Shown: piece after piece, positions 27,313-34,591 of the stretch
Numbering within the stretch: the first letter of the stretch is position 1
Layout of the letters: every line of letters begins with the position of its first letter
Source of the DNA: Methylococcaceae bacterium
Lineage (GTDB): Bacteria; Pseudomonadota; Gammaproteobacteria; Methylococcales; Methylococcaceae
NCBI GenBank assembly: GCA_902810705.1
Contig: CADDYU010000030.1
Location: 1 to 34,591 of the forward strand
DNA length: 34,591 bases
Direction: 5' to 3'
Position numbers and translations under genes: made by a program
Notes under the pieces: model-generated
Database searches by the model: none
The model's input: only the letters and a program-made list of their open reading frames with translations
Told to the model about the DNA's origin: nothing

Positions 27313-28136
27313 CAGTCCCCCAAGTAAACCTGGATGACCCGCGGGTCGTTCTGGACTTCGTCCATGCTGCCTTCCGTCAACACCGAGCCTTCGTGCAGCA
27401 CCGTGACCTTGCGGGCGATGGAGCGCACGAACTCCATGTCGTGCTCGACCACCACGACCGAATGCTTGCCTTCCAGAGCGAGCAAGAGTTCGGCGGTGCG
27501 CTCCAGCTCCTGATGGGTCATGCCGGCCACCGGTTCGTCCACCAGCAGCACCTTGGGGTCCTGCATCAGCAGCATGCCGATTTCCAGCCACTGCTTCTGG
27601 CCGTGGGACAAGGCGCCGGCGCGAAAGCCGCTCTGTTCGGCGAGGCCGATGGTCGCGAGCACCTCGTCGATCCGGTCCCGCTGCGCGCCGGTGAGCCGGG
27701 CGAACAGGGTCGGCCAGACGCGCTTGTCGGTGCGCATGGCGAGTTCCAGGTTCTCGAACACGCTGAGCTTCTCGAACACGCTGGGTTTCTGAAACTTGCG
27801 GCAGATGCCGGCCTCCGCGATGGCCGGCTCGTCCAGCTTCAGAAGATCGATGGTCGGGCCGAAGAACACCGTGCCCGTGTCGGGGCGGGTCTTGCCGGTG
27901 ATGACGTCCATCATGGTGGTCTTGCCGGCCCCGTTGGGGCCGATGATGCAGCGGAGCTCGCCATCGTCGATGTACAGCGAGAGTCGGTTCAGCGCCCGAA
28001 AGCCGTCGAAACTCACGCTCACGTCCTCCACGTACAGAATGGGGCCGTGGAGGCTGTCCCGAGGGGGCGGAGTTATGGGCCATAGCCCTGAAGTCTCCGC
28101 GTCGAAAGGGTATTTCAGTTCGGCGCCGGGATTCAT
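27312..28136 (-). CDS. urtD: Urea ABC transporter ATP-binding protein UrtD
   Basis: A 274-residue ATPase (LivG group) of the urea importer. Walker A GPNGAGKTT is at residues 66-74, CRKFQKPSVFEKLSVFENLE is the typical UrtD Q-loop region, the signature is LSHGQ (176-180), Walker B is VLLVDEP with VAGMTHQE, and the switch His is H232 in VVVEHDMEF. The ATG at 28136 overlaps the urtC stop (ATGA); an N-terminal extension of about 30 residues precedes the domain, as in many UrtD proteins. Confidence 0.95.
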   Translation of the reverse strand: MNPGAELKYPFDAETSGLWPITPPPRDSLHGPILYVEDVSVSFDGFRALNRLSLYIDDGELRCIIGPNGAGKTTMMDVITGKTRPDTGTVFFGPTIDLLKLDEPAIAEAGICRKFQKPSVFEKLSVFENLELAMRTDKRVWPTLFARLTGAQRDRIDEVLATIGLAEQSGFRAGALSHGQKQWLEIGMLLMQDPKVLLVDEPVAGMTHQELERTAELLLALEGKHSVVVVEHDMEFVRSIARKVTVLHEGSVLTEGSMDEVQNDPRVIQVYLGD

Positions 28137-29221
28137 GCGGCTTGCTCCTCCCAGCGGCGCCATAATCCGGTGAGCCCATCCGGCAGAAGCAGCGTGACCA
28201 AGACGAAAATGGCGCCGAGGACAAACAGCCAAATTTCCGGAAGCGCCGCGGTGAATACCGTCTTGGCGTAATTGACCAGGATCGCCCCGATGACCGCTCC
28301 ATACAGGGTTCCGCGCCCGCCCACCGCCACCCAGACCACGATTTCCAGGGAATTGAGGGGCGAGAATTCGCTGGGATTGATGATGCCCACCTGGGGCACG
28401 TACAGGGCGCCGGCCAGTCCCGCCAGCACCGCGGAAAAGACGAACACCCACAGCTTGAACATTTCCACCCGGTAACCCAGGAACCGCACCCGCGCCTCCT
28501 GGTCGCGGATCGCCGTCACCACCCGGCCCAGCTTGGAATTCACGATGTAGCGGGAGGCCAGATAGGCGAGGATCAGGCTGAGCCCCGAGGCCGCGAACAG
28601 CGCGGCGCGGGTGCCGTCCGCCTGTAGGTTGAAGCCGAGGATGTCCTTGAAGTCGGTGAGACCATTGTTGCCGCCGAAGCCCATTTCGTTGCGGAAAAAA
28701 GCCAGCATGAAGGCGTAGGTCAGCGCCTGGGTGATGATGGACAGATAGACGCCGGTGACCCGCGAGCGGAACGCCAGCCCGCCGAACACGAAAGCCAGGA
28801 GGCCCGGCGCCAAAACCATCATGAGCGCCGCGAACCAGAACTGATCGAAACCCTGCCAGTACCAGGGCAGTTCCTTCCAGTTGAGGAACACCATGAAGTC
28901 GGGAAGAAGGGGATTGCCGTAGACGCCGCGCTCGCCGATCTGCCGCATCAGGTGCATGCCCATGGCGTAGCCGCCCAGCGCGAAGAAGGCGCCGTGGCCG
29001 AGGCTCAGGATGCCGCAGTAGCCCCACACGAGATCCATCGCCAAAGCGAGCAAGGCATAGGTCAGATACTTGCCCAGCAGCGACACCGTGTAGGTGGAGA
29101 AGTGCAGGGGCGAGCCATCCGGCAAGGCCAGATTGAACAGGGGCACGAGCACCGTGAGAATGGCGAGCACGGCCAGGACCGCCTGGCCGATCCCGTCGTT
29201 TTGGAGTAGGGGGAATTTCAT
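28133..29221 (-). CDS. urtC: Urea ABC transporter permease UrtC
   Basis: A 362-residue inner-membrane permease (LivM group) with about ten helices. Typical segments are MDLVWGYCGILSLGHGAFFA near residues 65-85, GGLAFRSRVTGVYLSIITQA, the FFRNEMGFGGNNGLTDFKDI segment that marks UrtC, and the EAA-like loop AIRDQEARVRFLGYR. The ATG at 29221 is preferred because GAGG lies nine bases before it; an in-frame GTG at 29227 would be too close to it. It overlaps urtD by ATGA. Confidence 0.94.
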   Translation of the reverse strand: MKFPLLQNDGIGQAVLAVLAILTVLVPLFNLALPDGSPLHFSTYTVSLLGKYLTYALLALAMDLVWGYCGILSLGHGAFFALGGYAMGMHLMRQIGERGVYGNPLLPDFMVFLNWKELPWYWQGFDQFWFAALMMVLAPGLLAFVFGGLAFRSRVTGVYLSIITQALTYAFMLAFFRNEMGFGGNNGLTDFKDILGFNLQADGTRAALFAASGLSLILAYLASRYIVNSKLGRVVTAIRDQEARVRFLGYRVEMFKLWVFVFSAVLAGLAGALYVPQVGIINPSEFSPLNSLEIVVWVAVGGRGTLYGAVIGAILVNYAKTVFTAALPEIWLFVLGAIFVLVTLLLPDGLTGLWRRWEEQAA

Positions 29222-29289
29222 GGGCACTTACCTCGTTCCCGCGCAGAGCATGGGAATGATGAGGGCGATAGAGTGCCTTGCATTCATGC

Positions 29290-30936
29290 TCATGCCTCCG
29301 CCGCCCGGCCCTTCTGCGGGAACAATCCGCGCGGGCGTTTCTGGATGAAGATGATGATGAACACCAGCACCAGGATTTTAGCCAGCACCGCGCCGGAATA
29401 GGGCTCCAGGAACTTGTTGGCGATCCCCAAGGAAAAGCCGGCAACCAGGGTGCCCCAGAGATTTCCCACTCCGCCGAACACCACCACCATGAAGGAATCC
29501 ACGATATAGGCCTGGCCGAGGTTCGGTCCCACGTTGGTGAGCTGGCTCAGCGCCACGCCCGCCACCCCGGCGATGCCGGAGCCGAGGCCAAAGGTGAGGG
29601 CGTCGACCCGCTCGGCGGGGATGCCCATGGCCTTCGCCATGGCGCGGTTCTGCGCCACGGCCCGGACTTCCAGCCCCAGGCGCGTGCGCTTGAGGATTTG
29701 CAGCAGCAGCGCGAACACCAGAAGGCAAAACAGCAGGATATAGAAGCGGTTCAGGGTGAGGGACAAGGCGCCGTTGAGCTGCAGCGAGCCGCTCATCCAG
29801 GCCGGCGTCGCGACGCTGCGGTTGAGCGGCGAAAAGATCGAGCGCACGGTTTGTTGCAGGAAGAGGCTCACCCCGAAGGTGGCCAGCAGCGATTCCAGGG
29901 GGCGCCCGTAAAGAAACCGGATGATGCCCCGCTCGATGGCGATGCCCACCAGGGCGGAGATCAGGAAGGCCGCGGGAATGGCGGCGAACAGCGAAATATT
30001 CAGCTGATCGGGCATGAGCTGCTGGACCACGTAAGTGGTGTAGGCGCCCAGCATCATCAATTCGCCATGGGCCATGTTGATGACGCCCATGACCCCGAAG
30101 GTGATGGCGAGGCCGATGGCCGAGAGCACCAGCACGGCGCCGAGGCTGAGGCCGAAGAACAAGGTTTCGACGGCGCCGTAGAACTGGAGCCGGGACTGGA
30201 TTCGGTGCAGCGCCGCCTCGGCCATGTGGCGGACGTCCGAATCCGGTTCCAGGTATTCGCCCTCGTCGTTCTTCTCGAGCAAGGCGTTGAGCCGGTTGAC
30301 CACCTCGGCGCCCGTTTGATCTTGCAGGGCCCCGATGGCGCGGAGCCGAACGTTTTTGTCCTCGCTAGCCAGGTCCGCCAAGGCCAGCGCCAGGCGGAGG
30401 GCGTCCAGGACCTTGGGGTCCCGTTCGGTCTCGAGCCGGGCGCGCAGCAGGGCCAGGTTCTTCTCGTCCGGCGCCTGGCTCATGGCTTGCACGGCCCTAA
30501 GCCGCACCGCCGGATCTTGAGCGTTGAGCTCCAGCCGGCCGATGGTCTCCCGCAAGGTCGTGCGCAGGGCGTTGTTGAGGCTGATCTTCTTCACCTCGAA
30601 GCGCTCGGCGGTCCCGAGCTGCTCGCCGCTCGCGGCGTCGGTGATGGCGTAGCCGGCCTCGGCGGGCTCGCCGATCACCACCTTGCCGTCGGCCTTGCGG
30701 TAGAACAGCCGGCCGTCCAGCAAGGCTTGCAGGACCTTCGACGTTCGCTCGTCCTGAACGGAAGCGAACTGCTCGATGGCCGCGCCCAGCTCTTCCAAGG
30801 GGGCGCCCTTGAGGCGGGCCAGGGATGCCGAGAATGGATCGCTCGTCCGAGCCCCCGAGGCTTCGCCCAAGGCCAGTCCCAAGAGGGCGAGTAGGGCAAG
30901 AGTCCGAAGGCGCGGCGTGCACAGCATGGCTTTCAT
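29290..30936 (-). CDS. urtB: Urea ABC transporter permease UrtB
   Basis: A 548-residue permease (LivH group) with a large N-terminal periplasmic extension, as usual for UrtB. A signal sequence (about residues 1-28) is followed by a helical repeat-like region to about residue 250 (for example DPAVRLRAVQAMSQAPDEKN and NVRLRAIGALQDQTG, resembling HEAT repeats). The permease domain follows, with GLAITFGVMGVINMAHGELM, TFGVSLFLQQTVR and FGGVGNLWGTLVAGFSLGIA. It ends RPRGLFPQKGRAAEA. A 68-base gap separates it from urtC, and 130 bases with a strong hairpin separate it from urtA. Confidence 0.94.
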   Translation of the reverse strand: MKAMLCTPRLRTLALLALLGLALGEASGARTSDPFSASLARLKGAPLEELGAAIEQFASVQDERTSKVLQALLDGRLFYRKADGKVVIGEPAEAGYAITDAASGEQLGTAERFEVKKISLNNALRTTLRETIGRLELNAQDPAVRLRAVQAMSQAPDEKNLALLRARLETERDPKVLDALRLALALADLASEDKNVRLRAIGALQDQTGAEVVNRLNALLEKNDEGEYLEPDSDVRHMAEAALHRIQSRLQFYGAVETLFFGLSLGAVLVLSAIGLAITFGVMGVINMAHGELMMLGAYTTYVVQQLMPDQLNISLFAAIPAAFLISALVGIAIERGIIRFLYGRPLESLLATFGVSLFLQQTVRSIFSPLNRSVATPAWMSGSLQLNGALSLTLNRFYILLFCLLVFALLLQILKRTRLGLEVRAVAQNRAMAKAMGIPAERVDALTFGLGSGIAGVAGVALSQLTNVGPNLGQAYIVDSFMVVVFGGVGNLWGTLVAGFSLGIANKFLEPYSGAVLAKILVLVFIIIFIQKRPRGLFPQKGRAAEA

Positions 30937-31007
30937 GTCGCGGTGGATTTTTTCAGTAAATCAGGCGCTTGCCGGAGGCATCCTGCCGTCGGAAAAGGAT
31001 GGAAAAT

Positions 31008-31024
31008 GGGGCGCGTCGCGCCCC
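31008..31024. terminator. Strong GC hairpin between urtA and urtB
   Basis: ggggcgcg-t-cgcgcccc: eight-base perfect arms with a one-base centre. On the minus strand it follows urtA and is trailed by ATTTTCCATCCTTTT, a weak T-rich tail. It probably acts as a partial terminator or mRNA-stabilising stem, giving more binding protein (UrtA) than membrane components, a common arrangement in ABC importer operons. That role is inferred. Confidence 0.6.
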
Positions 31025-31066
31025 GCAAGAGGGTTCTTCCATAACGCGCCGGCCTCAAAGGAGCCA

Positions 31067-32368
31067 TCAATATTTCTGTCCCGAGCATTTCTTGGTCTTG
31101 GTGTTGTAATTTCCGCAATTGATGGGCGGGGTCCAATCGGCGGTGATCGGCTTGCTTTCGGGCAGGTAATCGGACCAGGCATCGCCATCCACCAGTCCCT
31201 TGGTTTTCCAGACTACCTGGAACTGCCCGTCGTCCTGGATTTCGCCGATGAACACCGGCTTGCTGATGTGGTGGTTCGGCAGGGCCTTGGCCAGGCCGCC
31301 GGTGAGGTTGGGGGTTTCCAGGCCGACGATGGCCTTGACCACGGCATCGGTGTCGGTGGTTTTCGCCTTCTCGACCGCCTTCACCCAGAGGTTGAAGCCG
31401 ATGTAATGGGCTTCCATGGGATCGTTGGTGACCCGCCTCGGATTCTTGATGAACTGGTGCCATTGCTTGATGAAGGCCGCGTTTTCCGGGGTGTCGATGC
31501 TCATGAAATAGTTCCAGGCGGCGAGATGGCCCACCAGCGGCTTGGTGTCGATGCCGGAGAGCTCCTCCTCGCCCACCGAGAAGGCCACCACCGGAATTTG
31601 CTCCGCCGAGATGCCCTGGTTGCCCAGCTCCTTGTAGAACGGCACGTTGGCGTCGCCGTTGATGGTCGAGACCACCGCCGTCTTCTTGCCCGTCGATCCG
31701 AACTTCTTGATGTCCGCCACGATGCTCTGCCAATCCGAATGGCCGAACGGCGTGTAGTTGATCATGATGTCCTTGTCCTTCACGCCCTTCGATTTCAGAT
31801 AAGCCTCCAAAATCTTGTTGGTCGTTCTGGGATATACATAATCCGTGCCCGCCAGCACCCAGCGCTTCACCTTCAAGTCCTTCATGAGGTAGTCCACGGC
31901 CGGGATGGCCTGCTGGTTGGGCGCTGCACCGGTATAGATCACGTTCTTGGACGATTCCTCGCCCTCGTACTGCACGGGATAGAACAGGAGACCGTTCAAT
32001 TCCTCCACCACCGGCAACACCGACTTGCGGGACACTGACGTCCAGCAGCCGAAGATGGCGGCGACCTTGTTCTTGCTGATGAGTTCGCGGGCCTTCTCGG
32101 CGAACAGCGGCCAATTGGACGCCGGATCGACGACGACGGCCTCCAGTTTCTTGCCCAGCAAGCCGCCCTTCTTGTTCTGCTCGTCGATCAGCATGAGCAT
32201 GGTGTCCTTCAGCGTGGTCTCGCTGATCGCCATGGTGCCGGACAGGGAATGCAGGACGCCCACCTTGATCGTCTCCTCGGCGCGGGCGGCCGAGGAGATC
32301 AAGGCCAGGCCCGCGACGGCGGCGGAGAGGAGTAATTCGCGTACGTTTCGTCGGTTTTGATCGGCCAT
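31067..32368 (-). CDS. urtA: Urea ABC transporter substrate-binding protein UrtA
   Basis: A 433-residue periplasmic binding protein of the Leu/Ile/Val type. The leader MADQNRRNVRELLLSAAVAG ends at about ARAEE; the paired Arg may allow Tat export. Mature segments typical of UrtA are KVGVLHSLSGTMAISETTLK, FGCWTSVSRKSVLPVVEELN, GLLFYPVQYEGEESSKNVIY, TGAAPNQQAIPAVDYL and GTDYVYPRTTNKILEAYLK. GGGGA lies seven bases before the ATG at 32368, so the longer open frame is not used. It is 40 bases downstream of the porin, clearly in the same transcript. Confidence 0.95.
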   Translation of the reverse strand: MADQNRRNVRELLLSAAVAGLALISSAARAEETIKVGVLHSLSGTMAISETTLKDTMLMLIDEQNKKGGLLGKKLEAVVVDPASNWPLFAEKARELISKNKVAAIFGCWTSVSRKSVLPVVEELNGLLFYPVQYEGEESSKNVIYTGAAPNQQAIPAVDYLMKDLKVKRWVLAGTDYVYPRTTNKILEAYLKSKGVKDKDIMINYTPFGHSDWQSIVADIKKFGSTGKKTAVVSTINGDANVPFYKELGNQGISAEQIPVVAFSVGEEELSGIDTKPLVGHLAAWNYFMSIDTPENAAFIKQWHQFIKNPRRVTNDPMEAHYIGFNLWVKAVEKAKTTDTDAVVKAIVGLETPNLTGGLAKALPNHHISKPVFIGEIQDDGQFQVVWKTKGLVDGDAWSDYLPESKPITADWTPPINCGNYNTKTKKCSGQKY

Positions 32369-32408
32369 GTATGAATCCCCGATAGGTTTGATGAAGTCAA
32401 GAATCCGG

Positions 32409-33650
32409 TCAGATTTGCAGCTGCACGCCGAGCAGCACGGAACTCGTGTGGCTGCCCGTGGCGGCGGACGAATAGTTGAGGCCCTTGCTGAACATGTCGC
32501 TATAGTTGTACAACAAGGAAATCCGGGCGTTATGGCCATCGATGACGTAGTTGACCCCGGCCTCCCAATTGTTGCGGTCCGTGCTGTCGATGGGCATCAC
32601 CTGCACGTAGCGGACATAGGGCTGGAATTGGCCGATCCACACTTTCTCCGGAATCAGGTACATCGCGCTCACGTCGAAGGCGTTGCCCTCGAACATCGCG
32701 AAACCGCCGCCGGCCAGCCGCGAGGCCATGCCGTAGCCGCTGATGCCGTAGTTCTTGTACTCGCCGTTCACGGTGATGACACCGGCATCGCCCTCCGCGA
32801 GGTTCTGCTCGTACAGAACATCCACCGCGGTGCCCCGGAAGTTGCCCGGATCGGCTCGGGTGCCGGCTCCGTCTTCCTGGTACTGGTTGGAAACGGCGAC
32901 AGTGAGGATGTCGCCGCCCACGCCATAATAGGTGCCCGAGGTGTAGTAGCCGGGATTCTTCTCCACGTTCAGGAAGTTGTAGGCAAAACGCTGGGCGTAA
33001 AGGATGTTGTCATCCTGATTGGCGCCGTTCCTAAGGCCTCGGAAGAAGCCGAGCGCGTACTGAAAGCGATTCTCGAAGAACCCGCCCCAAAGGGTGGCGC
33101 CATCGTCGCGGCCGAAGGAGCCGGCGGAGGTGCCGTTGGAGCGGATGGTCAGGCTGAAATCCGCGGGCTCGAAGGGCGTGCCTGTCCGGAATATATCGTA
33201 CACCGCGCTGAAGAAGGGGCCGTTCATCTCGCGGCGCTCGGCGGGTACCAGCATGCGGCCTATCCACAGATTGATCATCGGGTCGTATTCGATCTTGCCG
33301 ATGGCGTCCAGCACCCGAACCTCGCCGCCGTCGTTGCAGGTCTGACAGTCGGTGTTGAACTCCAGCTTGAGATACTTGTGGATTTGGGCGTTGATGTAGA
33401 GACGGATATTGTCCAGGTTGAAGTCGTTGGACCATTTGCCGGGATTCGGCGCCCCCCCCTCGGTGGCGTTGAAGCTGGTGCGAAGTCCCGCGCCGATGCT
33501 GATCCACTTGGTGTCGTCGATCTTGAAGGTTGCCCCGGCCTTCGAGGCGGGCGTGTAAGTGATGGCCACGGCCGCCAGGAAAATGGGCAGAAAAGCGGCT
33601 TGTAAGCCGATTTTTCGGGGCCGACGGACCCTTGTGCTTGAACTGTTCAT
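32409..33650 (-). CDS. Outer-membrane porin (OprP/phosphate-selective porin-like), urea cluster
   Basis: A 413-residue protein with a signal peptide (about residues 1-38, cleaved near SKAG) and an all-beta body of alternating residues with Gly/Asn/Asp-rich turns, typical of 16-strand porins. NDFNLDNIRLYINAQIHKYL, the IGRMLVPAERREMNG segment and WEAGVNYVIDGHNARISLLY resemble the OprO/OprP porin family. Two cysteines (CQTC) near residue 102 are unusual. The last residue is Ile, not the usual Phe/Trp. AGGAG lies five bases before the ATG. It is first in the transcript leading to urtA, suggesting a channel for urea or other small solutes used in nitrogen uptake (inference). Confidence 0.85.
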   Translation of the reverse strand: MNSSSTRVRRPRKIGLQAAFLPIFLAAVAITYTPASKAGATFKIDDTKWISIGAGLRTSFNATEGGAPNPGKWSNDFNLDNIRLYINAQIHKYLKLEFNTDCQTCNDGGEVRVLDAIGKIEYDPMINLWIGRMLVPAERREMNGPFFSAVYDIFRTGTPFEPADFSLTIRSNGTSAGSFGRDDGATLWGGFFENRFQYALGFFRGLRNGANQDDNILYAQRFAYNFLNVEKNPGYYTSGTYYGVGGDILTVAVSNQYQEDGAGTRADPGNFRGTAVDVLYEQNLAEGDAGVITVNGEYKNYGISGYGMASRLAGGGFAMFEGNAFDVSAMYLIPEKVWIGQFQPYVRYVQVMPIDSTDRNNWEAGVNYVIDGHNARISLLYNYSDMFSKGLNYSSAATGSHTSSVLLGVQLQI

Positions 33651-34061
33651 AAAAACTCCTGGTCGTGAAGGATCGACTCGAAGGCTAGGCTTGCGCTGCG
33701 CCGAGGAAAGGCCCGAGCGTTGGTGACTACGCGGGCTTCGGACACGACCGGTCCCTAAGTGTCGGGTGAACGTCCTTATTCGGAGCCGCCTCTAGGCGCG
33801 TCCGAGGCCGGGCGCTACGCCCCGAATCCCGGATGAATACGGCGCCCATTAGATTTTCGTGGCGGAACTGTCACAATCAGTCAGGTGACGTATGCCATGG
33901 CCCGCCGTGGGCGGCTTACAGTGTTTCGCCGGGTTCGGCGCGATTGAAGAAAGCGGATCGTGAAGAGCCTTTCGGCTTCAAACCTGTAGCTCGATGGAGA
34001 CCCGTGATTCGTCCACGCCGCGGTTCGATTCCGCCAGCCATCCCACCGGAGGCCCGTTAAC
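33651..34061. other. Divergent intergenic region upstream of the porin-urt operon
   Basis: No gene is supported in these 411 bases. The promoter of the urea cluster should lie here. I looked for a sigma-54 type GG-N10-GC element facing the porin and did not find a good one. A palindrome-like gtcac-N10-gtgac lies at about 33870-33889. A T-arm-like stretch near 34019-34036 is discussed under rejected items. Confidence 0.5.
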
Positions 34062-34591
34062 ATGAAGATGCGATTGTTCGGCCTGGCCTGCGCCGTGTCC
34101 GCCGCGCTGGGATGCTCGCTGGGCGCGAAGCCTCAAGGCACGCCGTTCAAGCCCGGATCCATCACTAAAATCCTGCTGCGCATTCCGCCCGCCAACCTCG
34201 CCGCTGGCGCGGTGGCCCGGCCGGAGGAACTGGCGGCTCGCATCGGCAAGAATCTCGGCGGATGGGGCTATCCGGTCGCGACCGACGCGGCGGGCGCCTA
34301 CAGCCACGTCATGGAGGCGGCCGTAAGCGGCGTCGAAAAGAAAAGTACCCCGCCCGGCTTCTCGTTCAGCGCCGGCAATTCCGATCCCAGGGCTATGGAT
34401 TTTCAGCGCGCGGACGTGGTGACGGTGACCTGCACCCTGCGGCCGAAGGGCGGCGGCGATCAGGCGTATCTGAAGGAAGAGTTCGTCGCCGAGAGACTAT
34501 TCAAAAGCGAGAAAAGCCCGAAAAACGACTCTGCGTTATTCGAGGCATACGTCGATCATATCGGCACGGCCTGTTTCAATCTGTTGAGCGA
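34062..34591 (+). CDS. Probable lipoprotein, unknown function (3' truncated)
   Basis: The frame runs from ATG 34062 to the window end without a stop (176 full codons). GGAGG is nine bases upstream. The start MKMRLFGLACAVSAALGC is a short signal with a Cys after LG, a weak lipobox, so outer-membrane anchoring is plausible. The mature part is about 155 residues, with ITKILLRIPPANLAAGAVAR and SAGNSDPRAMDFQRADVVTV, then TCTLRPKGGGDQAYLKEEFV. I do not recognise the family. It is divergent from the urea cluster and need not be related to it. Confidence 0.75.
   Translation, partial: MKMRLFGLACAVSAALGCSLGAKPQGTPFKPGSITKILLRIPPANLAAGAVARPEELAARIGKNLGGWGYPVATDAAGAYSHVMEAAVSGVEKKSTPPGFSFSAGNSDPRAMDFQRADVVTVTCTLRPKGGGDQAYLKEEFVAERLFKSEKSPKNDSALFEAYVDHIGTACFNLLS

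Noticed and set aside
33866-33892. Possible operator gtcacaatcagtcaggtgac (CRP- or Pho-box-like) upstream of the porin
   Set aside because: The arms are in the reverse order to a CRP site (TCAC..GTGA) and only one half resembles a Pho box. It lies over 200 bases from the porin start.
33985-34052. tRNA-like stretch: gtagctcgatggagac followed by cgcggttcgattccgcc
   Set aside because: The T-loop ttcgatt and a D-arm-like start are suggestive, but the outer T-stem pair mismatches, no matching 5' acceptor strand was found upstream and no anticodon arm folds. At best a decayed fragment.

Overview
The window (about 62% G+C by eye, falling sharply between about 13.6 and 16.5 kb) looks like the chromosome of a gammaproteobacterium. 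RdgC, the YggX iron protein beside mutY, and the gene styles all fit. An aerobic methanotroph of the Methylococcales type is a plausible guess, based on an alternative N-type ATPase, citramalate synthase and a large urea cluster together, but nothing here proves it. No rRNA, tRNA, CRISPR array, complete insertion sequence or prophage was seen.

Layout. 0-7 kb, housekeeping: the tail of a thermonuclease with an Excalibur domain; cimA (-); rdgC (+); an L,D-transpeptidase (+) converging with yggX and mutY (-); and a one-helix hypothetical protein (-). 7.1-13.35 kb: one tightly packed plus-strand operon for an N-type F1Fo ATPase, order atpD-C-Q-B-E-F-A-G. There is no separate delta gene (the b subunit carries a delta-like tail) and no atpR between atpQ and atpB. 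The c subunit has Met where Na+-binding rotors carry Gln or Glu.

13.4-16.7 kb: an A+T-rich accessory island. It holds three toxin-antitoxin loci, and in all three the toxin is broken: hicA frameshifted with hicB also damaged, a RelE-like toxin frameshifted beside an intact antitoxin, and an intact hicB beside a hicA stump. It also holds a three-helix membrane protein preceded by the tail of a lost upstream gene, a dispersed repeat, and a perfect 24-bp inverted repeat. 16.75-20.3 kb: a short-chain dehydrogenase (+), then a NamZ/DUF1343 hydrolase and a DOMON-like protein (-), a 39-residue membrane peptide (-) and a VanZ-like protein (-).

20.6-33.65 kb: a 14-gene minus-strand urea module. In transcription order it is outer-membrane porin, urtA-B-C-D-E (urea ABC importer), hupE/ureJ (nickel permease), ureD, ureA, ureB, ureC, ureE, ureF, ureG. 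It covers the whole route from outer-membrane entry, through high-affinity import and nickel supply, to urease and its maturation. Unusual details are a palindromic repeat translated in frame inside ureC, a related repeat at the 5' end of ureD, a roughly 26-residue extra segment in UrtE, and related repeats in two intergenic gaps. The window ends in the start of a probable lipoprotein gene (+).

I did not find a clearly new multi-gene system. The best candidates for follow-up are the atpR-less N-ATPase with an altered ion site, the island where only toxins are consistently lost, the possible remnant of a nucleotidyltransferase plus membrane-effector defence pair, and the palindromic element inside the urease catalytic subunit.
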